A DNA stretch of 64,000 nt from assembly GCA_021234155.1 (NCBI GenBank), contig JAJEKV010000829.1:1-64000 (forward strand), given 5' to 3'. The notes beneath the pieces are model-generated. The model did not search any database and was not told the origin of the DNA. It saw nothing but the letters and a program-made list of their open reading frames with translations. Source of the DNA: Isoetes taiwanensis (Eukaryota > Streptophyta > Lycopodiopsida > Isoetales > Isoetaceae). Both the position numbers and the translations under genes were made by a program. Positions 10,502-25,800 of the stretch are shown here, one piece after another. The first letter of the stretch is position 1, and every line of letters begins with the position of its first letter.

Positions 10502-11594
10502 CACAAATTTGTCATGCAGTCCCTTGTGTGATTACCAGTATAAAACATTAAATTTGAATGGAGAGGACATAGATGTTTATTTGGAGTTAAGGAGTTTTGT
10601 TGATAAGTACTCTACACATCTAAATTGGCCCTAAGCTAAAGATCTTATTTACCTCCTCAAGTTTTCCACCTCTGCACATTGTTGGTACCGTCACTCTGGG
10701 CTGAAATCCACGAAGAATGTGCACAGCTTTTTCCTGCTTTGGGACAAGAAAGAGTGAAGTAAATTGCCCTCTAATTTGGGAGTACTTTGCCATCAGCTTG
10801 AACTGTTGTGCTCTATAAGGATCTTAAGATGCCTTGATAGAATCCATTTAAGGTGGAATTTGCATAGCTTGTTTTATATGCTCTTGTTGACCTAAGCTTT
10901 ATGTAAAATCAACTTAGCTTTTTATAAATCCTGGACTCAAGTCTTATGATATTGAGAATCCTGGACTCAAGTCTTATGATATTGAGATGGCTAGAGTTGT
11001 GTTATACTAGGAACTACGTTTCATGGAATGAACAATTTTAATCTTTCATGAAAAGCTAAGTTACATGATTAAACCTTCCATCTCAATCTTCCCTTGTCCA
11101 TGGTATCTCATAACACCATGTGCTCTTGGATGATGGTAAAGCCTTAGAATGGTGGGAATGTTTGATGGTGGGTTTGGATATGCTGGTATTTCGAGAATGG
11201 ATAAGTTTGCTAATCCACAGGTAATTGGCAGATTTTCTTCCTATGTTCCCTGACCGTCTTGTTGATTACACACCTTCCTCCAGTTTGCTGTTAATTTTCA
11301 GGTTTGTGCTTTCCTTTAATTTTTATAGCTCAACGTTTGAGCGTGATGTGTGGAATATCTGCAATGTAAACGTAGGAATGCCATGCTGCCTAGGAGCTTC
11401 TACCGTTCCCCACCTCCCAATCAAGAGATTTTGCGGCCTTACATTTTGTAAGCAGAAGTTGGAAAACTTGTAGCTTGAAAAAACATACGCCAAATTCTTG
11501 TATTCACTCCAGTCGTTCCAGTGGATTAATTGCAGTCGCTAATCAAAGAAATGGAGTTGTCAAGGCAGGAAGGAAGGACACTAAAGAAAAACTA
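10502..11594. other. PPR-TADA intergenic region, possibly with the missing 5' exons of TADA
   Basis: About 1.1 kb between the PPR stop codon and the first recognisable TADA exon. It holds the possible E+ remnant of the PPR gene (10555-10610), a perfect 30-bp tandem duplication (10927-10986), and an 82-codon open frame at 11225-11473 whose end (GMPCCLGASTVPHLPIKRFC) is basic and Ser/Thr/Ala-rich like a transit peptide. Plant TADA proteins have a long, poorly conserved N-terminal extension, so this frame could be part of it, but I see no sequence proof. Confidence 0.35.
10927..10986 (+). repeat. Perfect 30-bp tandem duplication
   Basis: A 30-base unit beginning AATCCTGGACTCAAGTC and ending ATATTGAG occurs twice head to tail (10927-10956 and 10957-10986) without a mismatch. 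It lies in non-coding DNA between the PPR and TADA genes, so it is recent or an assembly artefact. Confidence 0.95.
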
Positions 11595-14403
<2,809 letters not shown>

Positions 14404-14559
14404 ATAAAGGCGATTAATGTTTTCCTATAGATAAAGGCGATTAATGTTTTTCCAAAAATGCGGTGAACACCATTAGCCAAATTATCTTATAACTTCCCTT
14501 ATCGGCCTCTTGTATGTAAAGGAGAGTCATTTTTTTGCATATCATTACTAGAAGAGCGA

Positions 14560-14725
14560 TATACTAGTTATCACACTTGGAGGGAGTGATGATAAATCAT
14601 CACTCCTCGGTGGTGATAACTAGTTATCGATTACTAAAGGATAATCCTCCTCTAGCGATAACTAGTTATCGATTACTCCTCCACAGTTATCGATGCTTGG
14701 AGGTGATGATAATTAATTATGGGTA
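14560..14725. repeat. Cluster of palindromes built on ATAACTAGTTAT
   Basis: The perfect 12-base palindrome ATAACTAGTTAT, each time followed by CGATTACT, occurs at about 14616 and 14663, with related words (ACTAGTTATCAC, AGTTATCGATGC) nearby. A hairpin with 11-bp perfect arms (GGAGTGATGAT / ATCATCACTCC) and a two-base loop lies at 14583-14606. The words GGAG, TGATGATAA and TTATCGAT recur in both orientations. No coding content. Confidence 0.8.
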
Positions 14726-16863
14726 CTCCTCGGTAACGACAAACAGCGGCGGATAAGGCCGGGTAAGCGGTTATCGTTGGGTAAACCCGATGTCACTTTT
14801 GATAAGCCTTCGGCCCTAACGGACCTCGGTGGTTATCAAACGCGCATGAACTTGGCCCTTTTGGGGCCCTGCTCACCGGCGTCGGTCAATCGTGGGTTCG
14901 GTACGGCACGCCCTCGGCCGGTATTTGGGCCGATATCACCTGACTACCACGCATTTTTGGTTATATGCCTTTAGCTAGACCGATAACCTTACCTTGGATT
15001 GATCCACCTCGAGGTACTCAATATCGGTAATCAGCGGGAGGCTTAAATTATGCCTATTCTTCGAGAATGAAGCGGCGAAATGCGGCTTCCCTCGCATTTT
15101 ACTCGTTCTTTTCCGCCCACTCGGGAATTGCATCGTCCAGGAAATGGATTGTTTGATTTGCATTTAGTTAAACCCTTCAAATTGGAAGGCGGCCCACATT
15201 TTTGGCATTAAGGTAGGGATTATCTTAAGTCGTGTCCGCCAAGTCCCCGGAGGCAATTTTTTAGGAGTGGTATCGAAATGTAATACGCAAGTCTTTTAGA
15301 AGCTCCTTGGTTTTGGTAAATCACGTCAAGTCAAGGTTAGTTCTTCAATTTGCACTCTTTTAGAATCTCCCGTGATTCTTCCTATGTATTTTAAAAATGT
15401 AAATACCCTACTCGTTAAAGCAGAGCGGACAAATTGTTGGAAAGAGATTTCTTGAACTCTTTTTCTTCTTGTTGACTTCGGAATTGGAAGAGAATGCATC
15501 AAGACATTTCAAGTTTGGGACCTCCAGACGACAGAAATATCAAGAAAAAGCAGAGAGATGAAGAAAGATGATCTGGCTTTGTAAGATCATCGCCACCACA
15601 TAAGCCCTCACAAGCAAATACGCAATGGCCTGAAGTACGCTTTCACACCCGGCAGAGCATAGAGAATCAAAAAAAGAAATAGAAACAAAAATAATCCGGT
15701 CTGGCATAACAAAAACTCAAGAACTCAACATAACAAGAAATAATCCGGTCCAGATGAAATTCTGCTGCTCTAGTCAACTTTGAAAATTGAATTGCAGGTT
15801 GGAGGCCTTGCAAGACGGCTATTCTTACCGTGCTGAATAAAGTCTACGAAAAAGAGACTTCAAAAAAGTCTACATTTCACACATAGACTTCACAATGAAA
15901 GTAAAACTAGTCAAAATATAGACTTCACAAATAAAAATAAAACTAGTCAAAAGCAAGTTTGATTACTTTGTATAGCAAATTGTAGGTTATGGTGTGGGTG
16001 GTGTTTTATAATATAAAATTGGAGTCCAATTAAGGCATTAGATAATTTTGTTTTTGTGTGTGTGCGCTTTTTTTTAAGACTCTTTATTTTAAGAGTCGAG
16101 CTTCACGCTCTTGAGTTGTCTTTATTGCTCGCTTCTCCTTATACTTAATTCTCGCAGTTGCAAGCTTGATTTCTTGTTCTCACGTCATCTCAAATTAGTA
16201 GGCAAAAAGATATTAAAGTTTGTGAATTTTTTCTTTCTCCATAGGTGGTTTGAAACTTGATAAAAGTTGAAAAGGCCATGTTATCAAATAAATTACACTT
16301 ATGCATATTTTTATTAGCTAAAATGGCTTTAGCTAAACTTGGCAGAAACAAATCCCAAGACCTTCTGTGGTTTAACTAAACAATAGAAAACTAACCCGTA
16401 ATTCATTTCAAAAATTTCTATGGTGTGGGTAAGGAAGCTAAAATTATTATACCTTCTTCCGATTGTTCTTTGTGGAAACATGCTAAAAAAAATCCGATTG
16501 GCTAAATGTAGGCCTTAAATTATGCATGGATACTAGGAAATAAATCTATTAATTATATGTATCTCATTACCTTGAATTATTTTAGCTAAACTAGCATGAA
16601 ACTCATTCCAAAACCTTCTACGGTTTAGCTAAACATTACAAATTTTCACTCTCTTACTTTCTAGAGTTTGGCTAAATAGTCTGAAGGTTGGTGCGGGCGC
16701 GAAAAAAGTTAAGCTAAAACTATTATTTTTTCCTCCACTTTTTTCATACTTTAGCCAACAATTTTTTTAAAATGTGCTACAAAATCGTCAAATAGCTAAG
16801 TTTAGCCCTTAAACTATTCCATGGTTATCAAGAGAAAAGTTTTTTTTCAATAGAAATGTTTAT
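14726..16863. other. Non-coding region with a diverged internal duplication
   Basis: 14730-15300 is GC-richer than its surroundings and unrecognised. In 16310-16760 two segments about 260 bases apart share the series TTTAGCTAAACT, CCTTCT(G/A)(T/C)GGTTTA and TAGCTAAAC, so this is an old imperfect duplication. Near 15690-15750 the word AAATAATCCGGTC occurs twice. No gene is seen. Confidence 0.45.
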
Positions 16864-17597
16864 TGTAATTCTCAAAATCATTGCCAATAGTTAGTTAGGC
16901 TCTCTTGGTAGTTACGATTTCTCCCTTTCATATACCCTTCCTTCCCATTTTCATCTTCATCAGCTCATCTGCGTTTTCCTCTTGTCCACTCTCCCTTTAG
17001 TCTACTTGATTTGTTTTCCATAGCTTCCCTTTGGAAGTCAGCACGTCTAGTTTTGTCCACTTTGGAGGAAGCCAATTTCATTCCTCCATTTTTCTCCCTT
17101 GGCATCATGATTGCTTGTCAGAGCTACGCCAGATTTAAGAAAGATGGAGTTAGAAAAATGGACAGATCGATTGAGGGCCGATTCCTAGTTTTATAACCGG
17201 TTGCTAGTTGGACGCCAGTTTTCTTAGCTTTTAGATTACGCCTTCTGATCGGGTTTTCATTACACCTACGATTATGGAAGCCTTCGATACTACGATGAGG
17301 TGTCTTTGATATTCCTTGATACATTATGCTTTTCCATCCTTGTAACAATAGTTTCTTTGTTGAACAATCACCTTATCTCACTTCTTCGATTTAGGGCCTA
17401 CAGTTACAAGCTCCTTCGCTCACCTTATTGCCCTTCAACTCGTCCCATAGACTTACTGCCTTTGTTTTTCAGCAGCGTTGTACATTGTGTTGTTTTGTTG
17501 AGACACCGGATGGGGCTTTTCTTTCCTTTTCTCTATCCTTGTGTATTTGCTGGTTTTGAGAATTGAATTTATCTTCGTATCATGATAAGAAGATAAT
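16864..17597 (+). repeat. Large tandem unit, copy 1 (734 bp)
   Basis: Starts with TGTAATTCTCAAAATCATTG and ends with GAATTTATCTTCGTATCATG plus ATAAGAAGATAAT. The first 150 and last 120 bases match those of the next unit closely; the middle 450 bases do not. It holds one copy of the GCGTTGTACATTGTGTTG minisatellite word at 17475. The unit could be a solo LTR or one unit of a complex satellite; the ends begin with TG but do not finish with CA. Confidence 0.7.
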
Positions 17598-19409
17598 TGT
17601 AATTCTCAAAACCATTGCCAATAGTTAGGCTCTCTTGGTAGTTACGATTTCTCCCCTTCATATACCCTTTCTTCCCCTTTTCATCTTCATAAGCTCATCT
17701 ACGTTCTCCTCTTGTCCACTCTCCCTTTAGTCTACTTGCCCACCCACCCTCCCACACCTTATTCTTTTGTTCTTGTCATTTTAATATGATCCTTGTCTTG
17801 TTGGATGTGCCCTTGTTGAAAGACTGTTGTATCTTGGGCCATTGTAGAAGTATAGTCGCACTCTTCCTTCAGTCTACTTTTCCACCCACATACATGACTC
17901 TCCATCCCTTGTTTTGTCATTTCATAAGATCCTAGTCTCGTTGGATGGGGCCTTGTGCCATTGTTAAACCTTGATGGAAGACCTTCCGTTTCCTTGGCCC
18001 ATGTGGAAGCATGGTTGTGGCATTGTTTGATAGACCCTTCCGATATCCTCTTTCTCCATTGGATGCTCCACTACTTTGTTGCATACAAGCTTCAACCTTG
18101 TTAGTCTCCTTGTTCCATACTACTTCCTCATCAATCCAACTATTCCCTTACCATTTGACGCTTACTGTGTAGGAAGATCCCTCGTGCCAATGTACTTGGT
18201 TGTGTGTGACTTATGGCCCTCGTGCTTGTTGTTGTTATGAGATTGTGGATTCTTGGCCCTCATGCTGTGTTGGAAGGCCTCATGCTAGTGTTGGAAGACC
18301 CTCGTGTCTTGTGCTTTGTGCTACATTGTTGTGACGAGAACCTCATGTTTCCTTTGTTTGCTGGATTGATTTATGTTACAAAGTCTCTGCCCACCAATGT
18401 TGCTTGGTTTTATGTGTTGGATTTCCTATTAGTCTTGAGCTCCTTTGTTCATGCTACTTCCTCATCATTCTAAAATTCACCTACCTACCTTTGATGTTGG
18501 ACGAGCTTTGCTCATTGAACCCCTAGTATGTAGGAGGGTCCCTGCGTCTTGGTGTACTTGGTTGTGACTTATGGCCCTCGTGCCAGTGTACTTGATGGTG
18601 ACTTATGGACCTCGTGCCGGTGTTGTTAGAGAGTGTGGTTCTTTGGCCCTCGTGCTAAGGTTGAAAGGCCCTCATGACCAGATTTTTGGGAGAGACTCTA
18701 GTGTCTTGTGTTTGTGCTGCAGGATTTCGCTGAGGCTTTCTTGTTTCATTTGCTTATTTTTTGGTGGTGATCTTTGTTGTGGAGTATCTTCTGGTATTTC
18801 CTAGTTGACTTGGAGTTTGTTGGCATTATCAATCTATACAGAGATCAGCCCACTATGATGGTTTGGAGTATGGTTGAAGACTCGCGACCCGGCTATTTGT
18901 CGAGAGGAGCTTGTTCTTTGCTTCTTTCAGCGTGATCAGTTTGTTCAGTTGTTGTACTTGTACAGTTTAGATCCATATTGGTTAATGTCACTATTATGGT
19001 TAGGGTTTTTCCTCAAAAACTCGAAAGGACGAGGTTTTTTAATCCCGGCCATAATGACACTAATCATCATCAGCATAGCATTGTATTGTGGTATCAGCAT
19101 TGTATTATATTGTGATTTTTGTGCTTAGCAGCGTTGTACATTGTGTTGTCTTAGTGGAGACACCCAGATGGGGCTTTATTGCAGCGTTATACATTGTGTT
19201 GTTTTATTGGAGACACCCGGATAGGGCTTTTTCTTCAAAGGCGTTGTACATTGTGTTGTTTTATTGGAGATGCCGGATGGGGCAAGCATTGTACATTGTG
19301 TTGTTTTATTGGAGACACCCAGATGGGGCTTTTCTTTCCTTTTCTCTATCCTTGTGTGTTTGCTGGTTTTGAGAATTGAATTTATCTTCATATCACGATA
19401 AGAAGATAA
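17598..19409 (+). repeat. Large tandem unit, copy 2 (about 1.8 kb), with internal repeats
   Basis: Immediately follows copy 1 and shares its first 150 and last 120 bases. The middle is longer and itself repetitive: GGCCCTCGTGC and GGCCCTCATG recur between 18210 and 18680 in two related blocks about 360 bases apart. At 19003-19060 there is a GGTTTTTCCTC...GAGGTTTTTTAATCC stretch and at 19089 TGTGGTATCAGC, which look like the end of a copia-type LTR followed by a primer-binding site, but no element body follows. Confidence 0.6.
19131..19345 (+). repeat. Minisatellite, four copies of a 45-57 bp unit
   Basis: Copies start at 19131, 19184, 19241 and 19286. Each reads GCGTTGTACATTGTGTTG, then TTTATTGGAGACACCCGGAT (with variants) and GGGGCTTTT. 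A fifth, separate copy sits at 17475. The unit length changes by insertions in the 3' part. Short open frames through it are by-products. Confidence 0.9.
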
Positions 19410-20229
19410 GATAAAGAGTTTTAAAGGTTTGTGCGTATTGCCAATGCATGGGGGATCAAACCCAATTGTTCACCTTTTGGGAGCGTTCCATATGATTGTA
19501 ACAGACAAATTACCAAAGGATTTCCCAAAGAAGTTTTATTAGAAGCTGCTTAAATTTTGCGCAAATGTAAAGTGGTATTAGTTAACTCACCAAGATCAAA
19601 TACATGGGCTTCTTTCAAGATCTAGAGTCTCTTCTTGAGTTGTTTTAGAGTATGCTTCTCATTGTACTTAATTCTTGCACCTGCAAGCCTAATCTCTCGT
19701 TCTGTCATCATCCCGATTTAGTAGCCAAAAGAGTGTTCAAGTTTTGTGAATTGTCCTTGCTGGATTTTGAAACCTGATAAAAAGGTAAAGTGTAATGGAT
19801 CTTGTCTTACAAGATGCCACAAAGCGCATCAATCTACACCCTCCTCCTCAGCCCTCGGGATCCCCCGATCCCCCACTTGTTGCAGTCTTCCTTGAAAACT
19901 TAGATTGATGTTTTGCAATCAGATTTTTGCTTAAGAACTTGCTTACAAAGAAGTTTTAAAGAAGCTTCCCACTTCAAAGAGAAGATGGGTCTTATATACA
20001 AAGCCCCAAACTGGGATATGAAGGGCTCCCTCGAAGTCAAGGGCCTATTGGGCCAAATCGATCCATCTCCTAGCTTCTAGATCCTCTTGGGATCAAATCG
20101 ACCTCCGAAAGGGGGATTAGGTGAAGCTGCCAATGCCATGCCATGGCCCATGGTCCTGGCTTGCCCACTCTAATCGGGCCATGCCACCTCACCTCTTTAA
20201 TGAGGGATTTGTTTGCATAGCTAAGGATT
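19410..20229. other. Region between tandem units and gypsy element, possible LTR remnant
   Basis: No gene. The stretch about 19780-20230 contains TCTTATATACA, a possible TATA box, and lies where a minus-strand gypsy 3' LTR should be, but no matching second copy is visible beyond 24970. Confidence 0.3.
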
Positions 20230-23200
20230 TTTAATTTAGTTTAACTTTTGCCCCATGTATCTTAACATGTTCATAACATACCTCCCCTTTCAAATCCTTG
20301 GTCCCTAAGGATTGTGGGAGTGTATTTCGAAACTTGTTCCCCTGGGTCACCTTGTGACCATAGTTTAAATCATCTAGTCCTTGAGAAACCCATTCCGGGT
20401 CACCTCGTGACCATGGTTTAAGTAGCTCATAGTTCTGAGATGTCCTTACTTGCCATCCCCGATGCAAGCCCATGATTTATTGTACTAGGTAACTAACCTC
20501 ACATTATTTCGGCTAATCTTTCCGTGGCCTCCACGGATTTTGAGTTAAATGAGGGTTTTGCCTGCGTGCTCTTCACTCTCCCATGTGGCCTCGGAGAGTG
20601 ATTGACCGCGCCACAAGATCAAGTACTGCAATATCTCTATTGGCTGACTTCAGAATGCGAGGTGTCTAGAATCGCTCGGGAGTTACCTTAGAGATAAGGG
20701 CTAGGGGGTATTGTATTTGAACAATTACATTGTCCGTGGACAATATTGCTTTCTTGAGTTGGCTTACATGGACCTCCTATTCCATCTCGGAAGAATTTGT
20801 CTCATTGATCCTTCTTAACACTTTGAAGGGTCCGGCATATCCAAGGTCAATTTGGGAATCTTTCCCTTGACCCGATGGCTTCAAGGTCCCAACCTTGAGT
20901 GCCGAGGGGTAGACTATTATTAAGAATGCATATTCACCTTCCTTGAAGGTTACCTCTACGATGTTTGTTGGCATTTAGTCCGCTCGATCTTGAGCCTTCT
21001 TTAGGTTGGCCCTACATTGATATAATATGGCTTGCATATCTTCCAACATATGGATAGCATCGATTTTCAAGGCTTGGTTAGTCCCAGTATATGACCTTGG
21101 GTTTCTACCGTCATTGCCATAAAGGGGCTCATTTTGGTTCTGCATGGTATGCATTGTTGTAAGCGAACTCCCACAAGGGCAAATATTCCTCCCACTTGTT
21201 GTTTTTCAAACACAAAACTTCTTAACATATCCTCGGGATCATGTTGGTGCGTTGATTTGTCCATAGTTTGGGGGTGGTTTCCTACTCATCGCGGGGCTTA
21301 CTTCGACCCTCTCCGCGAAATCTTTCCAAAAGTGCCTGTGATTTGGAGTCTCGATCAGCTCCACAATTCGTGGCAGACCAAACATAAAGGGTACAACCCC
21401 GGTCGGTACTCTTGGCCACATCACGTCGATTAGCATCACCCCTTAATGCTAAGAACTTTGCATACTTTGTCGGACAATGCGACCATCACTAGCACGGGTG
21501 TGTTGTGGATTGGAACGTCAGGAGATGCAACTATGAAATCCATACTTATGCATTCCCACCTTTCAAAGGTATGGGCAGCGGTTGTAATAATCCGGCATTT
21601 TTGCCATGATCCGTTTTTACCGACATGATATAAGGGCATTGTGATACATAAGATTTTTACATCTTGTTTCATACAAGGCCAAAAGCATTGTCTTTTAATC
21701 AATTAGGTATGTCTTCCACTCCCCGTGCCGCTGGCGGGTATTTATAAAATTCATACGAGAATCTCCTTCCTAAGATCTCTCGAAGGGAAACATAAATCGT
21801 CCCTTTATAGAACCATAAACCATCATTTTGCGTCCGAGAGAACCTTCTCTTTTGGTTAGATCTTGATCCTTCTCATACAAATCCACGATTTGTTGGAAGC
21901 TTATCCCATTCTAGAGATGCCATTCCATTAATGTATTTTATTCGGAAAGTGCATCGCAACCGGAGTTATCTTTCGAGGGGTGTGTCGTGAATTTCAAAAG
22001 TGAAACTCATGTAAGAAATCTAACCAAGGCTTATGCGGGACTTATTTACGCTTGACTTTGCGAGAAATTTCAATGGTTTATGATCGATGAACACAATAAA
22101 CTTGCGTGGCTCCTTATTGGTCCTGACCTTAAGTAATCCGTAAGTTTTATGGCATGAACTATAGCCAACAACTCTTGTTCATATGTGGCATAATTCTTTT
22201 CTGTCGGGTTTAATTTGCGACTTTCATAAGCCACAACATGCCCTTGTTGCATTAGAGCTGCTCGAGGCTTGTCCACATGCATCCGTGTAAACTTCAAAGG
22301 GCAAATTTAAATCCGGAATTTGTAGGATTGGTTCACTTGAAAGTAAACCCTTGATTCATTCAAAGGCTATCTTTGTTCCTTTCCCCATACAAAGGGTTGC
22401 CCTTTCTTAAGTAGGTGCTGTAAGGGGGTAGCCACCTTTGAAAACTTTGGAATGAATTTCCTATAATAAGTGGCTAAACCTAGAAAACTCCTTACATCCG
22501 GAACATCTATAAGTTCCGGCCATTCTCTTATGGCTCGTACTTTTAATGCGGATCACGGGGCCAAGCCCTTCTCAGAGACTATATGTCAGAGGTATGCTAC
22601 TTCTGTTTAGGAATTCACATTTGGAGATTTTGGCATAAAGTTTGTGCTCCCGGGCATCATCAATACCTTTTCAAGTGTTCCAAATGCTCCTCCTTACTCC
22701 TTGAGTAAAATCGGGGATATCATCCGGGAATATTTGGATAAATTTGTCTAAATACCCTTGAAAGAGCGGTATTCATCGGCCCAGCATAAGCGTGGCTGGG
22801 GCATTTGTTAATCAAAGGGCATGACCACAAATTCAAAATGTGGTTGAAGGGCGTTTTGGGTTCATCCCTTCCCTAATGCTAATTTGATGCTATCCACTTC
22901 TTAGGGTCGATCTTGGAGAAATATTTTGCCCCACTAATCGATCCATGATATCATCAATTCTAGCTACCCGGTAGCGATCTTTAATAGTGGCTTTATTCAA
23001 AGCCCCTATAATCGATACACATGCGCATGTTCCCATCCTTTTTCTTTACAAGGATGACGAGAGCCCCTAAATGGTGACTTGCTAGGCCTTATGAAACCTT
23101 TTGGAGCAATTCTTGAATTTGTCTTTTGACTTCTTCTTGCTCCAAGGGGCTAAGTCTATATGGCCACGGCCATTGGCTTAGTTCACAGTTCCCAAATCTA

Positions 23201-24970
23201 TCTCATGGGAGATTTCTCTTAATGTTACTCCTTCGGGAGTTCTTAGGAACACATCCCTATATTCATTAAGCAAATTCTCAAGCTTGTCATCCTTGTCCAT
23301 AGCATTTATTTGCTTTGAATCTATGGGGAAGTCAAGAACATAGACAAGATATTTTCATTAATGTTGGAGGGAAACAACGTTTGCTTGCATAGTTACTAAC
23401 TTGGAAACTACATAAGGAGTACCACGAGAAGGGTAATTTCCTTCCCTCCTTTAGAAATAACTAACAAGTGTTTTTCAATCAATAGGAGGATTAACCATTT
23501 GAAGCCATTTGATACCCGGTACCACATCAAATCTGGTCGGTTTGCTAAGTCAAAGCTCATTGTTTCCTCATAATCCCCAATGGTCAAGTGCACACCGACC
23601 ACCCCGTGGCTCCAATCTTGAACTTTGTTTCCCGGCAGGTCTCAATTTCAGTATGGTGCCACTTGAACCAATTCCATGTTTAGTTCTTGTGCTAAGTCGA
23701 ACGGGCTCCCCACGAGCTATGGCGGAGAGTTGCTTGGTTCCTCCTTCAACACGCTTGGTTGTAGCGCCATCGCCTTCTTGTCCTAATGGGGTTTTGGGCA
23801 ATCCACGGCCATATGCCCTTTTTGCACCACAATTGTAGCAAGCAAATGGCTTAGTGGATTTCTTCCTGAAGAGGCATCCCCTTTGCCTTTATCATTGCTT
23901 GGAGGGTTAACTTGGGCTACTCTAGCCCTTTTATTGACCCTCCTTGCTTATTTTCAAGTTTTCTTTGCTTCCATTCTTGGAAGCGATTGAGCTTTCTTGC
24001 TCTCTTCCTCCCCTCCTCCCTTGGGAGCTTGCTAATGCGTTACTAGGGACATGGCGGACTCAAAATCCACGGATTTTGTCTAATGTGTGCCCTAAAACTC
24101 ACGATCTTTAAGCCCATCTTCAAAATAACTAACTTGCATCCGGGTGTTGGCATATCCTTGATCCTTGCAAATACACCTTTCAAAGTGTTGATGTATTGTT
24201 GTAAGGTGCACCGTTTGTCGGATGCTTTTAAAATTTTGGATCGGCATGATGTTCATCATGGTGAGGGGCGTATTCTTGCTTAAAAGAATTTGCAAAAGTA
24301 CGCCCAATTATTTATCTCTACTCCTCTCCCCATGAGGATCCCCACCCGTGACCCCGCAGGCTGAAGAGCATCATCGGCACCACACATTTGCATCTCCCTT
24401 CTTAGTGGCTCCGAAAATAAGTTTCCAACCGGTTAAGCCATTGAATGGCTTGTTCTGTGACTACGTGCCACGAGTCGGGATGATCTCTTTTTTCTAGCCC
24501 TTAACCTCCTCAAGAGACAAAGGCTGCTAGAACTTCTACTCCCTCGATTGGGATCATCCATTGTCCCAGTTCCGGCTCCTTGAGCTTGGCTGGTTTGGTT
24601 TGCAACCATAGTTGGGTTACATGAGAGGGGTTTGCTTGTGTTAAGACCCTCCCAGGGCTCCCGAGGCACAGTTGGAGTCCCCCATTGGCATTGGTGCCCC
24701 CAGGCCTTGCCAATAATCGGGCTATGGTGTCAAACAATTTCTTCTCTCTTTTCTTTGCATCATTAGCTTGCTTGGTTAGCGAAGTTGCAAACTCTTGAGC
24801 AATTCTAACACAACTTCTTCTTCTCCTGCGCCCCCTTTTTTTTGAATAGACCACGTTCATTTTCATAGAAAGAACCAAGTGCAATGCTATTTGCTGAACT
24901 AAATGTGATGTATGTAATGTGTCTGATGTGCAACTTGAATAGATGATTGATTTTAAACGATGCATTTCTT
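20230..24970 (-). mobile_element. Decayed Ty3/gypsy retrotransposon, minus strand
   Basis: Fragments of gag-pol lie in the expected order on the minus strand, shifted between frames. Gag: about 24965-24060 (FERCICKDQGYANTRMQVSY near 24150). Zinc knuckle CYNCGAK...: about 23820-23850, broken by an extra base before GHMAVDC. Protease/linker: 23400-23600 (HLLVISKGGKEITL). RT: about 22620-22830, with TNAPAT, IFPDDI where the YLDDI active site is expected, and EHKLYAKISKCEF. RNase H: about 22070-22300 (NYATYEQELLAIVHAIK). Integrase: 21440-21700 (ECISMDFI) and 21240-21330 (FWKDFAERVEVSPAMS). The last module at 20780-20970 reads DLGYAGPFKVLRRI, typical of the region before a gypsy 3' end. Stops and indels are spread throughout, so it is dead. 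No LTR pair was found. Confidence 0.88.
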
Positions 24971-25700
24971 AACGGAAGATTTTGATGTGCGAGGAACAAC
25001 TACAACTTTTTTCTTTTCTTTTTTTGAATAAACCATATTGTCTTTCCTTGGACATTGTTTTGTTGAGTCACTATATAGTTAGGAGTTAACTAATGGCTAA
25101 CGCCAAAATCACGTGTAACTAGTTAGCTACAATGTTAATGTGTTATTTTTTTTGCCAAGAAAATTAATAATCAGATTTTAACAATTTGAAACATGATCTT
25201 GATTAATCTGATCATGTTGATTCTAAATATGCAATCAGAATTTGAAAATACTTACTTTAACATGCTAAAAAAATCAGAATATACATTAAACCTTTGATGC
25301 GAAATATGTCCTTGCTTTCATTATAGTCCTGCAATAAAAAACACATCTACTACTAGCATTCCTAGTACAAATTCCAGCTTTCTTGGCACAAATTCTAGTC
25401 AATAAGCACCACTTTGAACAAGCACATAAGCAAATAAGCACTTTGTCTTTGAACAAGTCATCGTTTTCTCACATTCATGATTTTGCTCGAATTTGGGTGT
25501 CCAGTTAAGTAGCTTCAATTCCGTGGACGAAGATAGTTTTGAAACAGAATAATCATTTTCTACATCTTCAACAAAATTAAGCTTGATTTCCTTGCCTCTA
25601 ATTCGTTTAACCTCTGAATCATAAGCGAGATATTACGAAACAAAAAGTATAGAACAACGTGAAAGGATCAATGAATCAATCTTACCTCCGGCTTCTTTGT
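24971..25700. other. Intergenic, nothing recognised
   Basis: AT-rich sequence without motifs. The words TTTTTTTGAATAGACCA (24838) and TTTTTTTGAATAAACCA (25020) hint at a small duplication. Confidence 0.4.
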
Positions 25701-25800
25701 GGCTCCAAAAAAAGATCAAAAGGATGTGGCTCCAAAGATACACCCGGAAAGGATGTGGTTTCAAACCGATGTGGATCAAAAAGGATGTGGCTTGGAACCA
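25700..25800 (+). repeat. Short array of GGATGTGGCT words
   Basis: AAAGGATGTGG(C/T)T with C(A/C)AA following occurs three to four times between about 25717 and 25795, spaced 20-40 bases, with degenerate GGCTCCAAA words before each. A 77-codon frame (25659-25892) runs through it, but its composition follows the repeat. Confidence 0.6.

Noticed and set aside
19088-19391. Open frames with repeated ALYIVLFYWR and SNKTTQC text
   Set aside because: They are by-products of the 50-bp minisatellite on either strand, not repeat proteins.
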